From: Paenibacillus rhizovicinus
GTDB taxonomy: Bacteria; Bacillota; Bacilli; Paenibacillales; Paenibacillaceae
NCBI RefSeq assembly: GCF_010365285.1
Contig: NZ_CP048286.1
Span: 6,870,001-6,934,000, forward strand
Length of the DNA stretch: 64,000 nt
Reading direction: 5' to 3'
Part shown: in pieces, positions 26,596 to 34,343 of the stretch
Layout: each line of letters begins with the position of its first letter
Numbering within the stretch: position 1 is the stretch's first letter
The notes under the pieces: generated by a model
Databases searched by the model: none
Told to the model about the DNA's origin: nothing
What the model saw: only the letters and a program-made list of their open reading frames with translations
Program-made: the position numbers and the translations under genes

Positions 26596-27183
26596 CTATA
26601 CTTGCTTGTTAAGGTTACCAGCTTGATAGAATGGATAATCGATGATTCCTTGAACGCGTTCGACGAAGCGTTGATCGGTGAGCGATTCAACGAAGTATAA
26701 TCCGATGTCCAATGAAGTTCCGGCGCCGCCGGACATGAAAATATCGCCGTCCCTCACAATCCGCTCTTGGATTACTTCCGCGCAATACGGACGTAAGAGC
26801 TCGTAGGCGGATGGATTCGTTGTTGCCCGCTTTCCAATCAAGAAACCTGCCGCACCGAACAAGAGAGAACCCGTGCAGACAGAAACCTTATAGTTTACGT
26901 CTCGCGCGGTTTGGATCCAAGCGATGAACGCTGGATCATGCCGCAATGTTCTTGTTGCCATGCCGCCGGGAATGAAGACAACGTCGTATTGGGATAAATC
27001 CGGATAGACATGATGAATCTGAACGGTCATGCCGCGATCGTCCGTGATGAACTCCTTATTGGAGCAAAAGTCCCAAGTTAGATCTTCTACTTTTCCTAGA
27101 ACGCGTATCCAGGCGACAACCTCATAGAACCCTGCAAAATCCATCGTCGTCATTTGATCGAACATCACGTAAGCCAATTTCAT
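26596..27183 (-). CDS. DJ-1/PfpI family protein under a ZTP riboswitch
   Basis: This 195-residue protein has the class I glutamine-amidotransferase-like fold of the DJ-1/PfpI family: an N-terminal KLAYVMFDQMTTMDFAGFYEV, DVVFIPGG, and the nucleophile elbow VSVCTGSLLFGAAG with the conserved Cys. Relatives include isonitrile hydratase, chaperone/glyoxalase-like proteins and AraC-fused sensors, so the reaction is open. ATG 27183 follows a GGGAAG; the longer frame runs through the riboswitch and is not real. The upstream leader is a ZTP (pfl) aptamer with terminator, placing the gene under control of the folate-stress signal ZMP/ZTP. That link between this family and one-carbon/purine metabolism is notable. 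Confidence 0.87.
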   Translation of the reverse strand: MKLAYVMFDQMTTMDFAGFYEVVAWIRVLGKVEDLTWDFCSNKEFITDDRGMTVQIHHVYPDLSQYDVVFIPGGMATRTLRHDPAFIAWIQTARDVNYKVSVCTGSLLFGAAGFLIGKRATTNPSAYELLRPYCAEVIQERIVRDGDIFMSGGAGTSLDIGLYFVESLTDQRFVERVQGIIDYPFYQAGNLNKQV

Positions 27184-27216
27184 CTTCCCATACCGCCTCT
27201 CATCGTAGTGGAAAAC

Positions 27217-27318
27217 AAAAAAAGCACCTGATCTGGAATCAGCTGCTTTGCCCAGGCGAACGGCATATGAGATATGTGCTCCCTCGTGGTACTCCACGTT
27301 TCGCCAGTTACACATACC
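27217..27318 (-). promoter_or_regulatory. ZTP (pfl) riboswitch with terminator platform
   Basis: Read on the minus strand, the leader shows P1 TATGTG/CACATA, the conserved TAACTGGCGAAAC, a P2 hairpin GTGG-AGTA-CCAC, GAGGGAGC, and the downstream domain GCCGTTCGCCTGGGCA; CGCC can form the class pseudoknot with GGCG. These are the hallmarks of the ZMP/ZTP-sensing pfl motif. A terminator follows at once (AGCAGCTGAT/ATCAGGTGCT then seven T), so ligand binding probably prevents termination. The downstream gene is the DJ-1/PfpI protein at 26596-27183. Confidence 0.9.
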
Positions 27319-27335
27319 GGAACTTCTTATTTCAC

Positions 27336-27364
27336 TTGTATCAGAAAATTTTAATCATTACAAT
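27336..27364 (+). promoter_or_regulatory. Promoter of the MsrAB gene, overlapping a divergent promoter
   Basis: TTGTAT (27336-27341), 17 nt and TACAAT (27359-27364) form a good SigA promoter for the plus strand. On the minus strand the same positions read TTGTAA and TACAAG with a 17-nt spacer and could drive the ZTP riboswitch. The two promoters would then compete for polymerase. Confidence 0.6.
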
Positions 27365-27416
27365 GATGAAATATGATCGCTATGACAAAAAAACATTAAC
27401 GGAGGTGCGCCAATCG

Positions 27417-28391
27417 GTGAAAATCGGGAATCACGAGACGCGGCTGGCAACGTTCGCAGGCGGCTGTTTCTGGTGCATGGTCAAGCCGTTCGATGAATGG
27501 CCGGGAATAGAATCGGTCGTTGCCGGCTATACGGGCGGACACACGGAGAATCCCACCTATGCGGAAGTCGGCAGCGAAACGACAGGCCATTACGAGGCGG
27601 TGCAAATCGCTTATCAGCCGGCGATCTTCCCGTATGAACGGCTCCTGGACATCTATTGGCAGCAGATCGATCCGACGGACGACGGCGGACAGTTTCAAGA
27701 CCGCGGCCATTCTTACCGAACGGCGATTTTCGTGCATGACGAACAGCAGCGCGCGCAGGCGGAAGCTTCCAAGCTCGAGCTGCGGAAGAGCGGGCGCTTC
27801 AAGCGTCCGATCGTCACGGAGATTCTGAACGCAGGGACGTTCTATCCGGCGGAAGACGAGCATCAGGACTATTATAAGACGCACCGCAGAAACTACAATT
27901 TGTACGTGGAAGGCTCGGGAAGAGAAGCATTCGCCAATCGAAGCTGGCGCGGCGAGAAAGATAAAGCTGCGTTGCAGCGCCGATTGACCGAGCTGCAGTT
28001 CAAGGTGACGCAGCTGAACGAGGACGAACCGGCCTTCGAGAACGAGTATTGGAACAACGCGCACGAAGGGATTTACGCCGATGTCGTAAATGGCGACGCG
28101 CTGTTCAGCACGATCGACCAATTCAATTCCGGCACGGGGTGGCCCAGTTTCAGCAAACCGATCGAAGAAGGCATCGTCCGCAAGGAAGCCGAATTCAGCG
28201 GAGGCCAAGTACGAACGATCCTTCGCGCCCGTTTATCGGGTTCGTATTTGGGGCCGTTCATTCAAGACGTTCCATCCGGGACGATGCCGTATTACCGGGT
28301 CAATTCCGCATCACTGCGCTTCATTCCGCTTGAGCGGCTGGATGCGGAAGGATACGGGCGGTTTGCGCAAGGATTTGGCGGGAAAGCATGA
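27417..28391 (+). CDS. MsrA-MsrB fusion with degenerate MsrB domain
   Basis: This 324-residue protein is started at GTG 27417, 9 nt after GGAGGTG. The N-terminal half is a complete peptide-methionine-(S)-sulfoxide reductase: catalytic Cys17 in GGCFWC, YAEVGSETTGHYEAVQI and the DRGHSYRTAIF motif. The C-terminal half (about 185-324) is clearly MsrB-like (SGTGWPSFSKPI, VNSASLRFIP). However, the catalytic Cys of the usual RYCINSA motif is Arg294 (YYRVNSA) and the usual HLGH is YLGP. The MsrB half should therefore not reduce (R)-sulfoxides by the known mechanism. It may be structural or may bind substrate. The gene is divergent from the ZTP-controlled DJ-1/PfpI gene. Confidence 0.9.
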   Translation: MKIGNHETRLATFAGGCFWCMVKPFDEWPGIESVVAGYTGGHTENPTYAEVGSETTGHYEAVQIAYQPAIFPYERLLDIYWQQIDPTDDGGQFQDRGHSYRTAIFVHDEQQRAQAEASKLELRKSGRFKRPIVTEILNAGTFYPAEDEHQDYYKTHRRNYNLYVEGSGREAFANRSWRGEKDKAALQRRLTELQFKVTQLNEDEPAFENEYWNNAHEGIYADVVNGDALFSTIDQFNSGTGWPSFSKPIEEGIVRKEAEFSGGQVRTILRARLSGSYLGPFIQDVPSGTMPYYRVNSASLRFIPLERLDAEGYGRFAQGFGGKA

Positions 28392-28425
28392 AGCCGTTGG
28401 ATCGGTCGCGGTTCGTGCGAAAAGC

Positions 28426-29172
28426 TTATTCTTCGTAGATCATTTTGCGCGTCATGCCGCCGTCGATCACGAGATTCGTACCCGTTACGAAATCATTGGC
28501 CGGATCGGTCAAATAGAGGCAGGCTCTGGCGATATCGTCAGGCTTGCCTACGCGCTGAGCGGGATGCTGAGCATGATCGACGGGCTTCAAGGCATCGTAA
28601 TCGCCGGTTTCGATCCAACCCGGACTGATGGCATTGACCTGAACGCGGTCCGGTCCGAGCGACACCGCAAGCGCATGGGTCAGCGCCAGAATGCCGCCCT
28701 TCGAAGCGGCATAGGCTTCGGAATTCGGCTCGGACATGATGGCCCGAGTAGAGGCGATATTCACGATCGCGCCGCCGCCTCCGGAGCGCATGAGCTTGGC
28801 GACTTCCCGTGCGCACAGAAACGTGCCGCGCAAATTCGTATGTATCACATAATCCCACTCGTCGACCGTAAGGTCGTATACGGATTTCCAGGCGCCGAGT
28901 CCGGCGTTATTGATCAGCACGTCAAGCTGGCCGACGGTTTGCTGCAGCCAGGCGAAACAGGCTTCAATCGCGGACGGATCGCTTAGGTCCAGCGTGCGGG
29001 TTATGACTTCACGGCCTAGTCCGCGCACAACACCGGCAGTCTCTTCCAGCGCGCCGGCATTCCGGTCAACGAGGATGGTTGTCGCGCCTTGCCCGGCATA
29101 AGCGAGCGCAAGCCCTTTGCCGATTCCGGCTGCAGCCCCAGTAATCATGACATAACGATTCTCGAAACGCAT
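28426..29172 (-). CDS. Short-chain dehydrogenase/reductase
   Basis: This 248-residue classical SDR has the nucleotide-binding TGAAAGIG motif (about residues 11-18), NNAG (about 86-89), the catalytic Ser in NIASTRAI and YAASKGG with Tyr/Lys. Such enzymes oxidise or reduce alcohols and ketones with NAD(P). The overall pattern resembles glucose-1-dehydrogenase or 3-oxoacyl reductase types, but the substrate is not defined. ATG 29172 follows AAAGGAG by 9 nt. It converges with the MsrAB gene (34-nt gap) and is divergent from the uncharacterised gene at 29330. Confidence 0.88.
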   Translation of the reverse strand: MRFENRYVMITGAAAGIGKGLALAYAGQGATTILVDRNAGALEETAGVVRGLGREVITRTLDLSDPSAIEACFAWLQQTVGQLDVLINNAGLGAWKSVYDLTVDEWDYVIHTNLRGTFLCAREVAKLMRSGGGGAIVNIASTRAIMSEPNSEAYAASKGGILALTHALAVSLGPDRVQVNAISPGWIETGDYDALKPVDHAQHPAQRVGKPDDIARACLYLTDPANDFVTGTNLVIDGGMTRKMIYEE

Positions 29173-29329
29173 TATGGCTCGCTCCTTTGGTTTGGAATCT
29201 TCGTAATTGCAGCTACTCAAACAGATATACCTTTGCCGGGCTCAAAAGTCAAATGGACAATCACCTATCAAGTCCCGGCGCGAGGTTCAATGAGCTCGCA
29301 GCAGCTTAACAAGAGAGGTGGGAGATCGA

Positions 29330-30388
29330 ATGACGGCTGCTCCAATCTTCCGGTTTGAGCGAACGGAATGGAAACTCGAAGAAGAGGCATTAGCCATCGA
29401 ACCGGCCGTGAATGAAGCGAATGTATACTATGTCCTTACTTCCGGGGGCGGTTTGGTACGTATTCATACTGCCGATCGCTCTCAGACTGTCGTATATACG
29501 ATTCGTGAAGACGAACTCGATATCTCGAGTCACGTCTCCATTATTCTCTCGCCGCTGAACGACTTTGCTGCGGTCACGCAAACGTACGGCCGGCATGGCG
29601 TCGTTATCGATTTGCGCAATCCGAGAGTCAGCATGGCGATCGAACGAGACGACTACCACTCCGAGCAGTCTATTTTCCCGGCGGCATTCTTCGTCGATCA
29701 GAGACGGACGCTGTTCATTCATGGGACGAAATGGAATCGGCTGGAACTATCCGATCCATCGGACGGGAAGCTCTTAACGGAGCGGCTTATTCTTGAAAAT
29801 CGGATGGACGAGGAAACTTTCGTCCGCGCCGAGCATGATTTGGATTATTTTCACGGTCAGCTGCTCGTGTCGCCGGATCAGCGCTGGGTCGCCGACAACG
29901 GCTGGGAGTGGCATCCTGCGGGTTCTGTAGTCAGTTGGAATCTCGCAAGCTGGCTCGGCGGCAATCCTTATGAATCCGAAGACGGTCCGAGCCGACGAAC
30001 GCTCTGGTGGGGGAAATACGAGTGGAATGACGCCATGTGTTGGATCGATGCGCATGCGATCGGTATCGCCGGGCAATTGGATGAGGGCATTTTCGATAAG
30101 GAAGATGAACCGGCGTTATACTTCGAACGGCATTTCAGAAGTTACGATGTGCGGGATGGCAAGCTTCTGCAAGCCTTCAAGATTCAGGAAGGGCAAATGT
30201 TTTATGACGACAACTGTTTGTTTACATGCTCGGAAGCAGACGGATTCATCGTCTACGATATGACAGGCAACCTACGATATCACGACAAGTCGATGCGCGT
30301 CTCCAAGTATCAGTCTGTCTCGAAGACGTTCGCGGGCGTACGCGGTAATACGCTTACGATGTATACGCGCGTTCAAGAGGTGCAATGA
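29330..30388 (+). CDS. Uncharacterised beta-rich protein
   Basis: This 352-residue cytoplasmic protein of a family I do not recognise starts at ATG 29330, after AGGTGGGAG. It has no signal peptide or membrane helix. The sequence is a series of short beta-strand blocks ending in aromatic/aspartate turns (for example VYYVLTSGGGLVRIHT, RWVADNGWEWHPAG, FIVYDMTGNLRYHD), which suggests a beta-propeller with about six or seven blades, perhaps a WD40-like structure. The MOSC-domain gene follows after 73 nt and may be co-transcribed. Confidence 0.68.
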   Translation: MTAAPIFRFERTEWKLEEEALAIEPAVNEANVYYVLTSGGGLVRIHTADRSQTVVYTIREDELDISSHVSIILSPLNDFAAVTQTYGRHGVVIDLRNPRVSMAIERDDYHSEQSIFPAAFFVDQRRTLFIHGTKWNRLELSDPSDGKLLTERLILENRMDEETFVRAEHDLDYFHGQLLVSPDQRWVADNGWEWHPAGSVVSWNLASWLGGNPYESEDGPSRRTLWWGKYEWNDAMCWIDAHAIGIAGQLDEGIFDKEDEPALYFERHFRSYDVRDGKLLQAFKIQEGQMFYDDNCLFTCSEADGFIVYDMTGNLRYHDKSMRVSKYQSVSKTFAGVRGNTLTMYTRVQEVQ

Positions 30389-30461
30389 TGGAAGGATTAG
30401 ACTGGCATCGTCAGTCTGCATGCACGCGCATCCACGCGCAATCGAATGGAGGAAGGAATTC

Positions 30462-31220
30462 TTGCAAGACACCGTGAAAAAAATTCAGATCGGACAAATC
30501 AATGCCATCAATCGATATCCCATTAAATCGCTCGCCGGAGAGTCGTTGACGAGCTGCGCAATCGAACCGTACGGCTTGCTGGGCGACCGCTGGGGCGCCT
30601 TTTACGATGAGACCAAGGAAGGTTGGTCCCGCTTCGTCACGGCACGGAATATTCCGGCGATGATGTCCTATCAAGCGAAATTCATGGATGGCGATATTCG
30701 CGTAACGTCACCGGATGGGCGGGAATTCGGCTGGGACGGGCAGCTGCTCGGCGATATCCAGCAGTTAACCGAAACTCCGATCGCCATGTCGCGGTTGAAG
30801 GAACCGAATCCGGAAGACCCGCGGCTGATGTCGGTCGACGCGGCGAGCATTCTGCTCGTAACGGATGCCTCGCTGCGCCAATTGGAAGCCCAGTGGGGCA
30901 AAGATGTGGATCAACGCAGATTTCGCGGCAATTTCGTCGTGACATTGAACGCCGACGCGCCGCTGGAACCCGAATGGATCGGAAGTCGGTTGACGATCGG
31001 CGATGTGAGGCTGCAGGTAGACAGCTTATGCGAACGCTGCGTAATGATTACGATGGATCCGGATACGCTGGATAAGGAGCCGTCTCTATTGAAGAAGGTT
31101 CATCAAGAATTCAATACCTGCTTAGGCGCATACGCATCCGTCATTTCGACGGGACAAATTAAGATCGGCGACAAAGTGATCTTGGAATCGTCAGCCACAA
31201 TCGCTGGGCAAGATAACTGA
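30462..31220 (+). CDS. MOSC-domain protein
   Basis: This 252-residue protein has an N-terminal MOSC_N beta-barrel (INRYPIKSLAGESL, GLLGDRWGAF) and a C-terminal MOSC domain (DQRRFRGNFVV, ERCVMITMDPDT with the Cys that binds sulfur or molybdenum cofactor in this superfamily). Family members carry sulfur for Moco-enzyme maturation or reduce N-hydroxylated compounds (mARC/YcbX/YiiM type). No ferredoxin domain is attached. TTG 30462 is chosen for the GGAGGAAGG just upstream. It ends before a long non-coding, low-complexity stretch. Confidence 0.85.
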   Translation: MQDTVKKIQIGQINAINRYPIKSLAGESLTSCAIEPYGLLGDRWGAFYDETKEGWSRFVTARNIPAMMSYQAKFMDGDIRVTSPDGREFGWDGQLLGDIQQLTETPIAMSRLKEPNPEDPRLMSVDAASILLVTDASLRQLEAQWGKDVDQRRFRGNFVVTLNADAPLEPEWIGSRLTIGDVRLQVDSLCERCVMITMDPDTLDKEPSLLKKVHQEFNTCLGAYASVISTGQIKIGDKVILESSATIAGQDN

Positions 31221-31233
31221 CCAGCGTCTTAAC

Positions 31234-31316
31234 AAGCGTGGAACAAGCAGCAAGCAAATAACAAGGAAGCAACAAGTAAATAACAAGCACAGCAAGCAGC
31301 AAGCAACCAAGAATAT
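31234..31316. repeat. Low-complexity (AACAAG)-type direct repeat tract
   Basis: About 80 bases are built from irregular repeats of AACAAG/AGCAAGCA units with almost no T on the plus strand. They lie just after the MOSC stop. The tract is non-coding in all frames of interest and is followed by a terminator. Confidence 0.7.
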
Positions 31317-31337
31317 CCAACTCGTATACCAATCAGC

Positions 31338-31381
31338 AGCAGCATGGACGATGAAGTCAGTCCGTGTTTGCTGCTATTTTT
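31338..31381 (+). terminator. Intrinsic terminator after the MOSC gene
   Basis: AGCAGCA (31338-31344) pairs with TGCTGCT (31369-31375), with GGAC/GTCC inside, followed by ATTTTTG. The distance from the MOSC stop (over 110 nt) is long because of the repeat tract. Confidence 0.7.
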
Positions 31382-31577
31382 GTGTGTATAGCCAATGGAA
31401 CGATAACCTCTTATTGGAGGATGTTCGTCGATGATGCGAATCCGCTGGACCAAGATCGTTGACGGGAGTCGGGAAGCAGGCATATAATGATTTTAGATTT
31501 AGTAATTTAGTAAATTAGTAAATCGAATAAAAGCGAAAATTCATCGCTCACATGCTCGCCTTGAAAGGAGAAAACCG
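31382..31577. other. Promoter region of the ATPase/VWA cassette
   Basis: The stretch between the terminator and the ATPase start contains an AT-rich run of imperfect TTTAGTAA units (31490-31525: TTTAGATTTAGTAATTTAGTAAATTAGTAAAT). This is a likely promoter or binding region, but I cannot define hexamers. No gene is seen. Confidence 0.4.
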
Positions 31578-32855
31578 ATGGAATACGAAGAAAACCATGT
31601 ACTATCGCCGGATCGGAAGCTGACGGAAGCGGAACAGTCCCTCGTCTGGAAGAAGCCGGCTTCCCATAGAACAAGCGTCGAAGAACGGCGCATCTGCAAG
31701 GAAGTGAAGCGTAACTGGCAGCGCGGCGAGATGAAAATCGCCACGATCTTGCTCGAAGGAGATGCCGGGTCCGGCAAAACCCAGCTCGCCAAAGCGCTGT
31801 CGGCCGACTTCGGGCTGCCGTATACGAAGGTGACGTGCTTCGCCGATATGGATAAAACCGACGTGATCGGCGCGATTTTGCCTGTGATCGCCTCCGAGAG
31901 ATTAGCGAAGCTGGCTCCCGAGGATGGGCAGCTTCTGCAAGCCTTGTACGAGAGCGACGGATTTCAAAGCGCGACCCATGTCTTGAGCGCATTGCTGAAT
32001 ATCTCCTCCGAAGAAGCAGCGGTGAAAGCAAAGCGGCTGATGAAGCTTGCCGTGGAGCAAGCGGAAGGGGACACGGTGGAATACCGGTTCTATCCGTCCG
32101 AAATCGTCAATGCCTTCCGCAACGGCTACCTGCTGGAAATCCAAGAACCGACCGTGATTCGCGATGCCGCGGTCTTAATGGCGCTCAATTCGGCGCTGGA
32201 GCCCGACGGCAGCATCAATCTTCCGACCGAGGTCATCCATCGCCATCCGGATTTCGTCGCGATCATTACGACCAACCGCGGCTATGCGGGGGTCAGACCG
32301 CTGAACGAAGCCTTGCGCGATCGCGTGCAGCATACGGAGAAGATGGATTTGCCGGGCAAAGCCGTCATGATTGAGCGGGTTACCGCCAAGACCGGCTATC
32401 TGAACACGCGGGTGATGGACGTATTGGCGGATACGATCCTGCTGCTTGACCAAACCGCCAGAGCCCATGCCATCAAAGGCGTCGCCGGGATGCGCTCCTT
32501 CTTCTTCTGGACGGATGCGGTCGCTTGCGGCATCGGAGCGAAGGAGTCCTTGTATCATAAAGTAATCTATAAACTGACGACCGATCCCGATGAAATCAAG
32601 CTCTTGGAAGAAGCGCTGGAACGGCGCGGGTTATTCGCTGCGCTGGATGCAGCTGAAGCCGATATTGAGGCTGTTCTCGAAGCGGAACGCGGAGAAGAGC
32701 GGACGGCGCGAAGCAGCCCGGATGAGGAAGCCATTGAAATCAAATCATGGGGAGCGATTGACAGCCGAGCCGCCGGCTGCCGACAGGGGCGAAGACGGAA
32801 TCGCGTTGAGGAAGTCCGCCGACAGCGAAGAGGGCGGCACCGGGACTTCCGATGA
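31578..32855 (+). CDS. MoxR/CobS-like AAA+ ATPase
   Basis: This 425-residue AAA+ protein has Walker A GDAGSGKT (about residues 63-70), a Walker B-like LLEIQEP (about 183-189), sensor IITTN and an arginine-finger region RPLNEALRDRV. This matches MoxR/CobS-type ATPases that work with a VWA partner to insert metals or remodel complexes. The next gene encodes such a VWA protein and overlaps by about 130 bp in another frame. Beyond about residue 390 the sequence becomes Arg-rich and unlike the family (QGRRRNRVEEVRRQRRGRH), so the true or ancestral end may be earlier. A frameshift creating this tail is possible. ATG 31578 follows GAAAGGAG. Confidence 0.85.
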   Translation: MEYEENHVLSPDRKLTEAEQSLVWKKPASHRTSVEERRICKEVKRNWQRGEMKIATILLEGDAGSGKTQLAKALSADFGLPYTKVTCFADMDKTDVIGAILPVIASERLAKLAPEDGQLLQALYESDGFQSATHVLSALLNISSEEAAVKAKRLMKLAVEQAEGDTVEYRFYPSEIVNAFRNGYLLEIQEPTVIRDAAVLMALNSALEPDGSINLPTEVIHRHPDFVAIITTNRGYAGVRPLNEALRDRVQHTEKMDLPGKAVMIERVTAKTGYLNTRVMDVLADTILLLDQTARAHAIKGVAGMRSFFFWTDAVACGIGAKESLYHKVIYKLTTDPDEIKLLEEALERRGLFAALDAAEADIEAVLEAERGEERTARSSPDEEAIEIKSWGAIDSRAAGCRQGRRRNRVEEVRRQRRGRHRDFR

Positions 32856-33843
32856 AACGACGGAAATGGAAAGCTCCGATACGGGAGAGGACGGCGAGCC
32901 GCGTTATCATCAAGCCAATCCTGACCCGGTGCCGGATGACGAGCGCAAGTCAAAGCAGCCTGATCAGCCGAATAAGGCTGATCGGTCGAAACTCAATCAG
33001 GACGCGCGCGCGGCGGTCGCCGCTTCACTGCACGGACGCGTGAAGCTGATCGTTCACCGGCCCGGCTTCGATGCGGAGAACGAGCGCGAATACGAGCGAT
33101 TGAGCAGCGAGCTCATGCCGATCGTGCACGAGATCGCGCGCAAGACGCTGCCGCTGCTGGAGCAGGAGCCGACGGCCGAGTTCGCGCGTCACCATGCTTA
33201 CGGCAGCAAGTTTATGGCCGACAGCGTCGTCTACCGGGACTACAATCATTTTGCCAAGAAGCGTCCGCCGACGGAATCTCCTTCGTTGTCGGTCGCGCTG
33301 CGCGTAGACGAGTCCGCCTCGATGGCAGCGTTCGGAAGGCTGGAGGCGGCGAAACGCGCCGTGATCGCCGTCTATGAATTTTGCCGGATGTGCGATATTC
33401 CCGTTATGATCTATGGCGATACGGCGGATGTATCCCGGCTCGAGCAAATGTCCGTGTACGCCTATGCCGGCCTGCAGCGAGTTGACGACGCCGACCGGTT
33501 CAGGCTGATGAACATCCGCGCGCGCAGCAATAACCGCGACGGCATGGCGCTGCGGATCATGGCGGATCGGCTGGCGGCCTCCCCGCAGAAGACGAAGCTG
33601 TTGATCAGCTTGAGCGACGGGCAGCCCAAAGCGATGGAGGACTATACCGGAAGGCTGGCGGTGCAGGATATGAAGCAAACGATATCGGAATACGAACGCA
33701 AAGGCGTGACGATTCTGGCGGCTGCAATCGGGCAAGACAAGGAAGTCATCAGCAATATTTACGGCAACGAACGCTATCTCGATATTACGGATTTGCAGGC
33801 GCTTCCGGGTAAGCTCGTCGGATTGATTGCCAAATATTTATGA
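32722..33843 (+). CDS. VWA-domain protein (CobT-like partner of the ATPase)
   Basis: This protein of about 373 residues has an acidic, low-complexity N-terminus (about 1-105, with SDETTEMESSDTGEDGE) and a C-terminal von Willebrand A domain. The MIDAS motif is VDESASM (DxSxS), followed by IYGDTAD and ISLSDGQPKA. Architecture and order match CobS/CobT and MoxR/VWA pairs. The start is uncertain: ATG 32722, TTG 32734 and TTG 32758 are in frame and all lie inside the ATPase gene, so translation is probably coupled. The cellular target of the pair is unknown; metal insertion or protein-complex remodelling are the usual roles. A GIY-YIG-like gene follows after 38 nt. Confidence 0.82.
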   Translation: MRKPLKSNHGERLTAEPPAADRGEDGIALRKSADSEEGGTGTSDETTEMESSDTGEDGEPRYHQANPDPVPDDERKSKQPDQPNKADRSKLNQDARAAVAASLHGRVKLIVHRPGFDAENEREYERLSSELMPIVHEIARKTLPLLEQEPTAEFARHHAYGSKFMADSVVYRDYNHFAKKRPPTESPSLSVALRVDESASMAAFGRLEAAKRAVIAVYEFCRMCDIPVMIYGDTADVSRLEQMSVYAYAGLQRVDDADRFRLMNIRARSNNRDGMALRIMADRLAASPQKTKLLISLSDGQPKAMEDYTGRLAVQDMKQTISEYERKGVTILAAAIGQDKEVISNIYGNERYLDITDLQALPGKLVGLIAKYL

Positions 33844-33881
33844 TTTGAAACTATGAATGGTAACGAAAGGAGGCAATCGGC

Positions 33882-34241
33882 ATGGACAAGAACAAGCGCA
33901 AAGAACTGCTCGAAGCCTACAAGCAAGTGAAAACGTATATGGGCATTATTCAGATCACGAACCGGACAAACGGGAAAATTTACGTCGATGCCTACCCCAA
34001 CCTGAAGAACAAGTGGACATCGATTCAGGCGCAGCTCAATATGGGGAGGTTCCCGAACGCAGGACTTCAGCAGGAATGGAAGACGCATGGCCCGGATGCT
34101 TTCGCATACGAGGTATTGGATCAGAAGGAAGCGGACGACATCGCCGATATTAAGTGGGAGATGAAGATGCTGGAGAAGAAGTGGATGGAGAAGCTGCAGC
34201 CGTATGGCGAACAGGGCTACCATAAACCCCGAGCTCAATAA
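33882..34241 (+). CDS. GIY-YIG-like protein with degenerate motif
   Basis: This 119-residue protein starts at ATG 33882 behind AAAGGAGG. It resembles short Bacillales proteins labelled GIY-YIG nuclease family: an N-terminal helix KRKELLEAYKQ, MGIIQITNRTNGKIYVDAYPNL and QAQLNMGRFPNAGLQQEW. The two signature triplets are altered to GII and YVD, although the family Arg region is partly kept. Nuclease activity is doubtful. It is the third gene after the ATPase and VWA genes and ends at a strong bidirectional terminator. Confidence 0.75.
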   Translation: MDKNKRKELLEAYKQVKTYMGIIQITNRTNGKIYVDAYPNLKNKWTSIQAQLNMGRFPNAGLQQEWKTHGPDAFAYEVLDQKEADDIADIKWEMKMLEKKWMEKLQPYGEQGYHKPRAQ

Positions 34242-34286
34242 ACTTCCGGCTCCTCCAATTCAATAACGATTCTATTGCACACAAAT

Positions 34287-34322
34287 AAAACGCAGCCGTC
34301 GTCATGACGGCTGCGTTTTATT
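34287..34322. terminator. Bidirectional intrinsic terminator
   Basis: AAAACGCAGCCGTC (34287-34300), loop GTCAT and GACGGCTGCGTTTT (34306-34319) form a perfect 14-bp stem between convergent genes, with T runs available in both directions. Confidence 0.93.
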
Positions 34323-34343
34323 ATGTTTCCAACCATTAAAAAC

